9,092 bases of DNA from a bacterium (GTDB lineage: Bacteria > Krumholzibacteriota > Krumholzibacteriia > JACNKJ01), in NCBI GenBank assembly GCA_014382085.1, contig JACNKJ010000128.1:1-9092 (forward strand), in the 5' to 3' direction. Under the pieces are notes generated by a model that saw only the letters and a list, made by a program, of their open reading frames with translations, was not told where the DNA came from and did no database searches. A program made the translations under genes and the position numbers. This document shows, piece by piece, positions 1 to 7,308 of the stretch (positions within the stretch are counted from its first letter, which is position 1; the number at the start of each line of letters is the position of its first letter).

Positions 1-892
1 CCTCCACGAGGGATCTGGCGTTGGCCGTTTGGTGATCGTCGGTGGCATAGGGATAGGGAACAAGCAGGGCCGGTTTTCCTAGCGCCGTGATCTCGGCCAA
101 AGTCATGGCCCCGGCGCGCGCCACAATGAGATCGGCGGCGGCCATGCGAGCGGGCATATCGTGGATGAAACTGAGAACTTCCACGCGAGAAGCCATGCTT
201 TGCAAGGCTTCCCGCGTGGACGAGAACTGAGAACTGCCGGTTTGCACGACGGCTTCGAAATCGAATCGCTCGGCCAGGAACGGTAGTGCCTCGATGGCAG
301 CTCGGCATAGGGTACGCGCGCCCAGGCTGCCTCCTGTAATCAAGATGCGAGGTCTCGGTCCGGGAGCCGGTCGGTCAGCATGAAAGCCAGCTCGCAAGGG
401 ATTGCCAAGTAGCTCCAGAAAGGGTGCGGATTCGAAGTAGTCCTCGGCCTCTGGAAAGGCAATGAACACCGCTTTCGCCGAGCGCGCGGCCAGTCGGTTC
501 ACCGATCCCGGCATGCTGTTCTGTTCTTGAATGAAGAGAGGTATCCCGCGAAGCCTGGCCGCCAGAATCACCGGCGCGCTCACATAGCTACCGGTGGCCA
601 GCACGGCATCGGGTTTGAATCGCCGCAGGGCACCGTGGGCCGACAGGAATCCGCGCAGCAAAGTCGTGAGAAAGAGAATGCGTCCCGTGATGGATTTACC
701 GCGGAAACCTCGCGCGGGGATGCCGCGAAAGGGCAGGCCCGCGGCAGGGGCGGCCTTGGCTTCGAGGCCGCGGGAGGATCCCAGATAGAGAACTTCGCGG
801 CCCTCTCCTCCAACGAGGAAAGCCTCAGCCAGGGCGAGCGCAGGCGTCACGTGTCCGCCGGTTCCCCCTCCGGTTACGACCAGTCGTTTCAT
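1..892 (-). CDS. murG: MurG, UDP-GlcNAc:lipid I N-acetylglucosaminyltransferase (3' end outside window)
   Basis: MurG is the peripheral inner-membrane GT-B glycosyltransferase that adds GlcNAc to undecaprenyl-PP-MurNAc-pentapeptide (lipid I) to make lipid II. I translated it by hand from the minus strand: 297 codons are visible without a stop, and the frame runs off the left edge, so roughly 60 C-terminal residues of a usual ~355-370 are missing. The N-terminal glycine-rich loop TGGGTGGH is at residues 7-14, TGSYVSAP at about 100-107, and QEQNSMPGSVNR at about 122-133. The second GGSLGA loop is at about 187-192, and the UDP-GlcNAc site RAGAMTLAE at about 259-267 is followed by ATDDHQTANA at about 283-292. 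All are MurG hallmarks. The ATG at 892..890 overlaps the ftsW stop as ATGA, and a GGGAG at 905..901 lies 8 bases upstream. The order after ftsW is the standard dcw order. The identification is firm; only the C-terminus is unseen. Confidence 0.97.
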   Translation of the reverse strand, partial: MKRLVVTGGGTGGHVTPALALAEAFLVGGEGREVLYLGSSRGLEAKAAPAAGLPFRGIPARGFRGKSITGRILFLTTLLRGFLSAHGALRRFKPDAVLATGSYVSAPVILAARLRGIPLFIQEQNSMPGSVNRLAARSAKAVFIAFPEAEDYFESAPFLELLGNPLRAGFHADRPAPGPRPRILITGGSLGARTLCRAAIEALPFLAERFDFEAVVQTGSSQFSSTREALQSMASRVEVLSFIHDMPARMAAADLIVARAGAMTLAEITALGKPALLVPYPYATDDHQTANARSLVE

Positions 893-2049
893 GGGCGGGG
901 CTCCCGGTAGAGGTTCTCCATGGCGGGCTCCTGTTCGCGCCGAAAAATGCGGCGTCGGCCACTGCGATCCTGAGATTGCCGAGCCACCGAAAGCACCAAA
1001 CCCACACCGGCCATGTTCATGACCAAAGCGCTGCCCCCATGACTGAAGAAGGGCAGCGGCAGGCCCGTGAGGGGAAAGAGCCCCAGATTCACCGAGAGGT
1101 TCAGGCCCGCGTAGACGAAGATCATCGATGCCATGCCCGCCGCAAGATTGCGCGGGAAGGCCTCGCTCTGTGCGAAGGCGATGCGCATCATGCGCCAGAT
1201 CAACAGACCCAAAAGCACGATCACGCCCAGAGCCCCCCAGATTCCAAGTTCCTCGCCCACGATGGCGAAGATGAAGTCGGTGTGATGATCGGGCAGGAAG
1301 AAACTCTTCTGGCGACTCTTACCCGGCCCTTCACCGCGAAGGCCTCCCGCACCGATGCCGATGAGTGATTGGCCCAGCTGATAGGTGTCATCTTCCAACT
1401 GCGTCACATCCACACGATAGGTGGAATCAACACGCGATTGAATACGCGAGGAAAACTGATAGCCGCCCACCGAAACCAGGGCGAGCAGAAGCAATCCCGC
1501 AAGGATGATGCGCTTGGGAAGCCCCGCGGCCATGAGGAGGAATCCCCCGCAGAAAGAGAGGGCCAGGGCCGAACCATAGTCGGGCTGTAGCACGATGGGA
1601 ATCACGCTGGCGGCCAAGACCAAGATCGGCCAGAGGTAGCGCCCTCGAAAATCCTTTCGATCTTTGAAGTCGGCCAGGAGGGCCGCCATGAATACCAGCA
1701 TGCTCACGCGAGCGGCCTCAGCCACCTGAATGGATTGGCCCCAGAGCCATCCTTTGGTTCCACGATTTCCGGGTAAGAACAAGACCGCGATCAGCAAAAC
1801 CAGGCTGATCCCCCAGGCCCAGGGGGCGAGCCGGCGAATGATGCGCAGATCCAGGAAAGCCAGCATCACGAGCAATCCCATACCCACGAAAACCTGGGCG
1901 GCCCGTCGCATGAGCATTTTACCACCCCACTCGGGACCGCCGGATTTCTCCGGCGAGGATGCAGAATAGAGCATCACGGTACCGAAGAGAATGAGTAGAA
2001 GCAGCAGAAAGAGCAGGCTGTGGTCCAAGGGTGGCAGGAAGGATTTCAC
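889..2049 (-). CDS. ftsW: FtsW, SEDS-family septal peptidoglycan polymerase
   Basis: This 386-residue polytopic membrane protein of the SEDS family is the lipid II glycosyltransferase of the divisome, working with the FtsI-type PBP encoded upstream in the same cluster. About nine to ten hydrophobic segments are visible, starting at residues 11-29. Family motifs include QPDYGSALAL (about 155-164), the loop with GIGAGGLRGEGPGKSRQK (about 231-248), and PDHHTDFIFAIVGEELG (253-269) containing the presumed catalytic Asp258. GLPLPFFSHGGSALV follows near 329-343. The tail after about residue 357 is short, cytoplasmic and rich in Arg. Two motifs differ from the common form: QVAE (108-111) where QPSE is usual, and SHGGS where SYGGS is usual. 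The start is GTG at 2049..2047, overlapping the murD stop as GTGA and preceded by a strong AAGGAGGG. RodA is the alternative SEDS member, but the position between murD and murG argues for FtsW. Confidence 0.95.
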   Translation of the reverse strand: MKSFLPPLDHSLLFLLLLLILFGTVMLYSASSPEKSGGPEWGGKMLMRRAAQVFVGMGLLVMLAFLDLRIIRRLAPWAWGISLVLLIAVLFLPGNRGTKGWLWGQSIQVAEAARVSMLVFMAALLADFKDRKDFRGRYLWPILVLAASVIPIVLQPDYGSALALSFCGGFLLMAAGLPKRIILAGLLLLALVSVGGYQFSSRIQSRVDSTYRVDVTQLEDDTYQLGQSLIGIGAGGLRGEGPGKSRQKSFFLPDHHTDFIFAIVGEELGIWGALGVIVLLGLLIWRMMRIAFAQSEAFPRNLAAGMASMIFVYAGLNLSVNLGLFPLTGLPLPFFSHGGSALVMNMAGVGLVLSVARQSQDRSGRRRIFRREQEPAMENLYREPRP

Positions 2050-3362
2050 AGGCCCTCCTTCACCAGATTCATGAAGGCCTCGCCGCGGGCTTCGAAATCG
2101 CGGAATTGATCGAAGCTGGAGCAGGCCGGCGAGAGGATGAGCATTTCACCGTCGCGCCCCTCTTTCGCGGCGGCGGCGAGGGCCCCGGACAGATCCTTCG
2201 CCTCCACCGCGCGATCGCCGAAAGCTTCGAGAATGGCGGGCGCCGCTTCGCCAATGGCGTAAACGCGCCGAAGACCGGGCAGCTCCCGCGCCAATATGCC
2301 AAAATCTCCACCCTTGTCCCGTCCGCCGGCGATCAGCAGTATGGAGGCTTCCAATCCCGACAAACTCGCCAGAGCCGCCTCCACATTGGTGGCCTTGGAA
2401 TCGTTGTAACAGGCCAAGGGGCCGAGCTTGCCCGCATATTCCATGCGATGGGGTAGACCCTTGAATTCGCGAAGGGCCTGGGCGGCGCCCTCGGCATTCA
2501 GCCCCAGGGGCAGGGCCATGGCCAAAGCTGCCAGGGCATTGGCGAGATTGTGGCGACCTAGAACACCCAATTCCTCAAGCGGCATGACATCCTGAACTCG
2601 ACCCTCGTAACGGACCAGGATGCGACCCTCGCTATAAAAGGCGCCATCCCCACTTTCCTCCGCGCAGCCAAAGGCGAGACGCCGGGTCGGCAACTTCTCC
2701 AAGCGCCGCTCCAAATTGGGATCCTGAGGCAAGACGAGAGTGTCCTCCGCGCTCATGGCGGCGAAGCAGCGTAGTTTCGCTTCGACATAGCTCTCGAAAT
2801 CGGTATAGCGGTCGAGGTGATCGGGAGTGAGATTGAGAAGGGTCGCTACTTTCGGATGGAACTGGTGGAAGGTCTCGGCCTGGAAACTGGACACCTCGAG
2901 CACATGAACATCAGCCTTGGGCTGCTCCAAGACGATCTGACTTGCGGGCCGTCCCAGATTTCCACCTGCGGGGGCTTCTAGCCCCGAGGCTTCGAGAATC
3001 AGGGACAGTAGCGTGGTAGTAGTGCTCTTGCCATTGGTGCCGGTGATGGCTGCCACGGGGGTCTGAGACAGGCGAAAGCTTTCTTCCATTTCGCCGGTCA
3101 CGCGAAGGCCGCGGGCCCGGGCCGCCAGCACGGGCGGAGAATCTTGGGCCACGCCCGGGCTGATGAGCAACGCGTCAAAATCGTCCAGCCATGTCTCGCG
3201 GAAATCTCCCGCCAGAAAGGGCAGATCACGAAGGTCTTCGGGAAGATCGGCCCCTGTGAGCTTGAGATCGGAGAGGGTCGCGCATACACCTTGCTCGCGA
3301 AGTAGCCGAGCCATCCACTGTCCGCTGCGGGCCGCGCCCAATATGAGAATGCGTTCGCTCAC
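2046..3362 (-). CDS. murD: MurD, UDP-MurNAc-L-alanine:D-glutamate ligase
   Basis: MurD is the cytoplasmic ATP-dependent ligase that adds D-Glu to UDP-MurNAc-L-Ala. At 438 residues it is full length for the family. The N-terminal Rossmann-like UDP-binding domain begins with ILILGAARSG (5-14). The central ATPase domain carries the P-loop AITGTNGKSTTT (105-116), LEVSSFQAE (155-163), NLTPDHLDRY (177-186) and the lysine expected to be carbamylated, K196 in EAKLRCF. GRHNLANALAAL (269-280) opens the last part of the ATP site. The C-terminal domain shows NDSKATN (320-326), GGRDKGGDF (346-354) and LSPACSSFDQFRDFEARGEAF (410-430, key residues SPACSSFDQF), all typical of MurD and not of MurC, E or F. 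The start is GTG at 3362..3360, one base after the mraY TAA, with GAGG four bases upstream. The end overlaps ftsW by four bases. Confidence 0.97.
   Translation of the reverse strand: MSERILILGAARSGQWMARLLREQGVCATLSDLKLTGADLPEDLRDLPFLAGDFRETWLDDFDALLISPGVAQDSPPVLAARARGLRVTGEMEESFRLSQTPVAAITGTNGKSTTTTLLSLILEASGLEAPAGGNLGRPASQIVLEQPKADVHVLEVSSFQAETFHQFHPKVATLLNLTPDHLDRYTDFESYVEAKLRCFAAMSAEDTLVLPQDPNLERRLEKLPTRRLAFGCAEESGDGAFYSEGRILVRYEGRVQDVMPLEELGVLGRHNLANALAALAMALPLGLNAEGAAQALREFKGLPHRMEYAGKLGPLACYNDSKATNVEAALASLSGLEASILLIAGGRDKGGDFGILARELPGLRRVYAIGEAAPAILEAFGDRAVEAKDLSGALAAAAKEGRDGEMLILSPACSSFDQFRDFEARGEAFMNLVKEGL
2053..2060 (-). promoter_or_regulatory. Ribosome binding site of ftsW
   Basis: AAGGAGGG on the minus strand is the strongest Shine-Dalgarno match in the window. 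It ends a few bases before the GTG at 2049 and lies inside the last codons of murD. It supports the GTG start that overlaps the murD stop (GTGA), and suggests that ftsW can recruit ribosomes itself besides being coupled to murD. Confidence 0.7.
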
Positions 3363-3363
3363 C

Positions 3364-4452
3364 TTACCTCAACTTCAATGTGCTCAGGGCGATGAGAGCA
3401 AAAAGTGCTGATAGGATCCAGAATCGGACCACCACCTTCGACTCCGCCCAACCCTTGAGTTCAAAATGATGATGCAGCGGCGCCATTTTGAAAATGCGTT
3501 TTCCCCCGCGCAATCGGAAGCTGCCAACCTGGAGAATCACGCTCAGGGCCTCGAGCACGAAGACGCCTCCGATGATCACCAGCAGCAGTTCCTTTTTGAG
3601 CAGGATGGCCACCGTGCCTAATGCGCCGCCCAGAGAAAGGCTGCCCGTGTCGCCCATAAACACTTCCGCAGGATGGGCGTTGAACCAGAGGAACCCCAGA
3701 CTGGCCCCCACCACCGAAGCGCAGTAGATGGTGAGTTCGCTGGCTCCGGGCAGGTATAGGATGTGCAGGTATTCACTGAAATTCTTGTGCCCACTTAAAT
3801 AGGCCAAGGCCGTAAAAGCGAAGAACACGAAGGCGTTGACGCCGATGGCCAGACCATCGAGCCCATCGGTGAGATTCACCGCATTGCTGGTTCCCGCCAC
3901 CACCAGCACCACCAGAATGACGTAAAAGATGCCGAGCTCCAGCAATGCCCCTTTGAAAAAGGGGATCTCCGTGGCCACGCCCAAGCTGCTTTCCAAGGGG
4001 AAGAAATAGAGGAAGGCACCCAGGGCCAGCCCGAAGAGCAACTGGCCGGTCATCTTGTATCGCCCGACTAGACCCTTGCTCTTCTTCTTTACAAGCTTGA
4101 GGTAGTCATCGAGAAAACCAATGGCGCCGGTCCAGACTGTGACCGCGAGAACCAGTTGCACGTATCGATTACTGAGATCCGCCCAGAGCAGAGTCGGCAC
4201 CAAAATACTCGTTAGAATGAGCAGGCCGCCCATGCTGGGAGTGCCCTCTTTGGCCTTGTGGCTGGCGGGGCCGTCATCGCGAATAGTCTCACCCAGATGC
4301 CACTGCCTCAGTTTGCCGATGAGCCAGGGGCCCATCATGAAGCTGATGAGCAAGGCGCTCACCAGCGCATAGGCGCTGCGAAAGGTGATGTAGCGAAAGA
4401 CACGAAAGGCCGAGAACCAGTCTTCAAGATAGGGATAGAGTTCATAGAACAA
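3364..4452 (-). CDS. mraY: MraY, phospho-MurNAc-pentapeptide translocase (lipid I synthase)
   Basis: MraY is the integral membrane enzyme that transfers phospho-MurNAc-pentapeptide from UDP to undecaprenyl phosphate, the first membrane step of peptidoglycan synthesis. The protein has 362 residues, the usual length, and about ten hydrophobic segments. The N-terminus (FSAFRVFRYITFRSAYA, 13-29) is characteristic. It is followed by IRDDGPASHKAKEGTPSMGG (57-76), the Mg-binding FLDDYLK with D115/D116, NAVNLTDGLDGLA (190-202), MGDTGSLSLGG (266-276, with D268) and the MraY-specific APLHHHFELKGW (324-335). The start is TTG at 4452..4450, placed here because the N-terminal sequence matches the family from the first residues and because AGGGAGG sits nine bases upstream; no in-frame ATG fits. 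It overlaps the end of murF by 11 bases. It ends with TAA, one base before the murD GTG. Confidence 0.97.
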   Translation of the reverse strand: MFYELYPYLEDWFSAFRVFRYITFRSAYALVSALLISFMMGPWLIGKLRQWHLGETIRDDGPASHKAKEGTPSMGGLLILTSILVPTLLWADLSNRYVQLVLAVTVWTGAIGFLDDYLKLVKKKSKGLVGRYKMTGQLLFGLALGAFLYFFPLESSLGVATEIPFFKGALLELGIFYVILVVLVVAGTSNAVNLTDGLDGLAIGVNAFVFFAFTALAYLSGHKNFSEYLHILYLPGASELTIYCASVVGASLGFLWFNAHPAEVFMGDTGSLSLGGALGTVAILLKKELLLVIIGGVFVLEALSVILQVGSFRLRGGKRIFKMAPLHHHFELKGWAESKVVVRFWILSALFALIALSTLKLR

Positions 4453-5845
4453 AGCGCAGTGCCTCCCTGCTGTTTCCCGTGGCGCTTTCCAGCGCCTCGA
4501 TCACCTTCTCCATGGCCATGCCGCGAGAACCTTTAACGAGTAGCAGGTCGCCCTCGGCCAGCTCCGTCAGCAGCACCGAAGCCAGATCTTCATGATTCGC
4601 AAAACTGCGATGTCCGGCAAGTTCCGCCATAGCCCCGGCCATGCTTCCGTAGTTCATCATTTCGATGTTGCCCATGGCCGCCACTTCCCGCCCGATCTCC
4701 AGGTGGACCTCGGGTCCTCTGGGTCCCATTTCCAACATGTCGCCCAAGATGGCCCAGCGCTTTCCCTGGGCCGGATACTCGGACAGCCAGTTCAAGGCGG
4801 CGCGCAGGGAATCGGGATTGGCGTTGTAACTGTCGTCCATAACGGTCCAAGCGCCTAGTTGATAAAGAGAGCTGCGATTGCCTTCCGGGCGTGCAGCGCT
4901 CAGAGCTTCCACCAAATCGGCGGGCTCGGCGCCGTACTCACGTGCCAAGAGCCAGGCGGCGCCCGCCTGCAAAATGGAATGGCGCATGGGCGAGGCCAGG
5001 GTCAATTCATAACCCTCCACGTGCATGCGCCGCCCCGGACCCATCGGCCCAAGATCTTCCAGTTGGAGGTCGCTGGCGTCGCTGAAACCGAAGGTGCGAA
5101 CCTTGGTTCGAGGATGGCAGAAGGAAGTCAGTGTGGAGACGTAGGGATCTTCTTCCCAAAGCAGAAGCAAGCCGTCTTTGGGAAGGGCCGCGGCCAACTC
5201 GCCCTTGGCCTTGGCCACGCCGTCTTTGTCGCCCAGCACTTCCAAATGAGCCTCACCGATGTTGGTGATAATGCCGGCTTCCGGCTGGAAGAGTTCGGCC
5301 AATCGTGCGATCTCGCCAAAGCTGGAGCATCCCATTTCCGCGACAAGGAATTCGGTTTCCATGGGAAGCCCGAGAGTGCTCATGGGTAGGCCGATGAGGT
5401 TGTTCAAATTGCCCCGGCTAGCCTCTGTTGCACCGAGCACCGAAAGGGCGGCGGCGCAGAATATTTTGGTGCCGGTCTTTCCATTGCTTCCAGTGACTCC
5501 CACCAGCTTCGCCTGCATTTCGCCCACCCAGGCGGATGCGAGTTCCTGCAAACTGACAAGCACATCATCCACATTGAGTATCAATGCTTGGGGGAATTCG
5601 CCGCTCAATTCCTTGAAATAATCTTCCTGGGAAAGCAGGACGGCGCTCGCACCCTGTTCCAAGGCCTTGCGCGCAAAATGATGGCCGTCTGCCTGCTCAC
5701 CGGCAAGTGCGAAGAAGCAATCGCCTTTTTCCAGGGCACGGGTGTCGATACAGGCCCGCAAACGTTCCGGATCTCCCGCGCCTTTCCAATTGTTGAGGAG
5801 TCCGCATCCCTCAAGTGTGTGGATCATCCATTTTCCCTGGCTCAT
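4442..5845 (-). CDS. murF: MurF, UDP-MurNAc-tripeptide:D-alanyl-D-alanine ligase
   Basis: MurF completes the UDP-MurNAc-pentapeptide by ligating D-Ala-D-Ala in the cytoplasm. At 467 residues it is a normal length. The N-terminal domain carries IDTRALEKGDCFFALAGEQADGH (33-55, key part DTR..GDCFFAL). The ATPase domain has the P-loop GVTGSNGKTGTK (116-127), the MurF-typical NLNNLIGLP (146-154), AEMGCSSFGEI (169-179) and NIGEAHLE (195-202). The C-terminal part has MDDSYNANPDS (336-346), ILGDMLEMG (366-374) and VKGSRGMAMEKV (437-448), which identify MurF. Two ATP-site motifs are unusual: GKTGT where GKTTT/GKTS is common, and RHSILQ (288-293) where HNxxN is expected. The start given is the ATG overlapping the murE stop as ATGA. 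A second ATG at 5827..5825 (residue 7, MIHTLEG) has a better-spaced AGGGA and may be the real start. The 3' end overlaps mraY by 11 bases. Confidence 0.96.
   Translation of the reverse strand: MSQGKWMIHTLEGCGLLNNWKGAGDPERLRACIDTRALEKGDCFFALAGEQADGHHFARKALEQGASAVLLSQEDYFKELSGEFPQALILNVDDVLVSLQELASAWVGEMQAKLVGVTGSNGKTGTKIFCAAALSVLGATEASRGNLNNLIGLPMSTLGLPMETEFLVAEMGCSSFGEIARLAELFQPEAGIITNIGEAHLEVLGDKDGVAKAKGELAAALPKDGLLLLWEEDPYVSTLTSFCHPRTKVRTFGFSDASDLQLEDLGPMGPGRRMHVEGYELTLASPMRHSILQAGAAWLLAREYGAEPADLVEALSAARPEGNRSSLYQLGAWTVMDDSYNANPDSLRAALNWLSEYPAQGKRWAILGDMLEMGPRGPEVHLEIGREVAAMGNIEMMNYGSMAGAMAELAGHRSFANHEDLASVLLTELAEGDLLLVKGSRGMAMEKVIEALESATGNSREALRFVL
4462..4468 (-). promoter_or_regulatory. 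Ribosome binding site deciding the TTG start of mraY
   Basis: AGGGAGG on the minus strand lies within the 3' end of murF, nine bases before the TTG at 4452. This spacing is ideal for initiation and is the main sequence evidence that mraY begins at the TTG inside murF and not at a later codon. Confidence 0.65.
5834..5838 (-). promoter_or_regulatory. Possible ribosome binding site for an alternative murF start
   Basis: AGGGA on the minus strand lies six bases before the in-frame ATG at 5827..5825. For the upstream ATG at 5845 the only Shine-Dalgarno-like element is AGGGAGG at 5855..5849, just three bases from the start, which is tighter than usual. The site therefore makes residue 7 a credible start. 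Confidence 0.4.
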
Positions 5846-7308
5846 GCGCCTCCCTTTTCTCGCGAAAGCGCGTCTAAGACAATCTGTCGCTCATCGAAGC
5901 TGAACTTCTCGCCGGAAATTTCCTGGCTTGTCTCATGGCCTTTGCCCAGGATCAAAATCATGTCACCCTTGCCGGCGCCGGAAAGAGCCACGGCGATGGC
6001 CTCACGGCGATCCACGATGCGTGTCCAGGAAGCGGCCGCCGGATCGAAGCCCGCTTCCACATCGTCGAGAATGAGTTCGGGATCCTCGCTGCGCGGATTG
6101 TCGCTGGTGAGAATGACCCGATCGGCTAGACCTTGAGCCGCCTTGGCCATGAGAGGACGCTTGCCCTTATCGCGATCGCCGCCCGCGCCGAAGAGAATGC
6201 GCAGTTCACCTTGGCAAAGGGAACGACAGGCAGCCGCCACTTTTTCGATGGCATCGGGGGTATGGGCGAAATCGAGGAGAATCACCGGATCGATGCCTTC
6301 GCCCACACGCTCCATGCGTCCGGGCACGCCAGGAAAACTTGCCAAGCTTAGAGAAAGATCCGATGCGCTGGCACCCAGTGAAAGGGCCAGAGCCAGCACG
6401 CCCATGAGGTTCTCTACGTTGAACTCTCCTAATAGCGGAGAGGTAAACTCCAGCGATTCACCCTTCCATTCACAGCTCAAACGACTGTAGTGCAGATGGC
6501 ACTCACTCTTCACCAGGCCCAGATCCGCACCTCTCTGCATACCATATGAGACTGATTGTTCGTACAACTCGCCGATTCGCGACATGTAAGGATCATCCAT
6601 GTTGTAGACCGCAGGAGCACCAGGCTCCAGGTAGGTCAGCAGGCCGCACTTTGCCTCAAAATACCTTTCCATGTCCTTATGATAGTCCAGGTGATCGCGG
6701 CTCAAGTTGGTGAAAAGCGCTCCGGCGTAACGGCATCCAGCGATGCGCTTCTGATCGATGGCGTGGCTGCTGCATTCCATCACCGCTCCGGCAAGATTCG
6801 CCTTGGCCATTTCTGCCAGGTAGAGCGCCAGCCGGGCGGCGTCGGGTGTGGTGTGGCTACTTGCCACGCTTCGTCCGCCCACCTGATAGTCCACACTGCC
6901 GAGCAGCCCCCACTCCCGATCGCCCGTGTAAAGCAGGTGACGCAGCAGGTAAGCGCTCGTCGTCTTGCCATTGGTGCCGGTGATCCCGACGAGCGGCCAC
7001 TCAAGGGTCGGGTCTCCCGCCAGAAGATGGGCGATCCGGCCGGCATCCCGTCTGACATCTTCACAGAAAAGTGCGGGAAGTTCGGGCGGAAGAGTCTGGC
7101 CCTCCGCCACCAACACGGCCACGGCTCCAGCCTTCAAAGCCTGCGGCAAAAAATCGAGACCCTCGAATTTCAAACCCGGCAGGGCGGCGAATAGATCGCC
7201 CGAAGCAATTTCACGGCTGTCGATTTGCAGATGCGCAATCTCGGCGTCACCTTGACGGCGGCTGCCGGGCAGAGCCTGCTGTAATTTTTCGAGAGTCCAG
7301 CCGCTCAT
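5842..7308 (-). CDS. murE: MurE, UDP-MurNAc-L-Ala-D-Glu:meso-diaminopimelate ligase
   Basis: MurE is the cytoplasmic ATP-dependent ligase that adds the third amino acid of the stem peptide. At 488 residues it is full length. The N-terminal UDP-binding domain has IDSREIASGDLFAALPG (29-45). The P-loop GITGTNGKTT is at 108-117, followed by SSHTTPDA (150-157), MECSSHAIDQKRI (177-189), NLSRDHLDYH (201-210) and the lysine expected to be carbamylated, K220 in YFEAKCGLL. GEFNVENLMGVLA (294-306) completes the ATP region. In the C-terminal domain GAGGDRDKGKRP (374-385) is followed by DNPR (403-406) and GKGHE (455-459). DNPR with GKGHE is the signature of meso-DAP-adding enzymes; lysine-adding MurE differs at the Arg. 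This predicts DAP-type peptidoglycan. The ATG at 7308..7306 overlaps the PBP stop (ATGA), with AAAGGA seven bases upstream. The end overlaps murF likewise. Confidence 0.97.
   Translation of the reverse strand: MSGWTLEKLQQALPGSRRQGDAEIAHLQIDSREIASGDLFAALPGLKFEGLDFLPQALKAGAVAVLVAEGQTLPPELPALFCEDVRRDAGRIAHLLAGDPTLEWPLVGITGTNGKTTSAYLLRHLLYTGDREWGLLGSVDYQVGGRSVASSHTTPDAARLALYLAEMAKANLAGAVMECSSHAIDQKRIAGCRYAGALFTNLSRDHLDYHKDMERYFEAKCGLLTYLEPGAPAVYNMDDPYMSRIGELYEQSVSYGMQRGADLGLVKSECHLHYSRLSCEWKGESLEFTSPLLGEFNVENLMGVLALALSLGASASDLSLSLASFPGVPGRMERVGEGIDPVILLDFAHTPDAIEKVAAACRSLCQGELRILFGAGGDRDKGKRPLMAKAAQGLADRVILTSDNPRSEDPELILDDVEAGFDPAAASWTRIVDRREAIAVALSGAGKGDMILILGKGHETSQEISGEKFSFDERQIVLDALSREKGGA

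Noticed and set aside
222..236. Short tandem GAGAACT-type duplication within murG
   Set aside because: It has only two copies of about seven bases in coding sequence with the frame intact; chance is sufficient.
3363..3363. A promoter or terminator between mraY and murD
   Set aside because: The gap is a single base. I see no convincing -35/-10 pair or hairpin with a T-run around it that could be told from coding sequence.
4859..5389. Plus-strand open frame of 176 codons opposite murF
   Set aside because: It is fully inside murF on the opposite strand and its composition is that of a codon shadow; no domain is recognisable.
6556..7194. Plus-strand open frame of 212 codons opposite murE
   Set aside because: It is a mirror of the murE codon pattern, with no family motif and no convincing context for an antisense gene.
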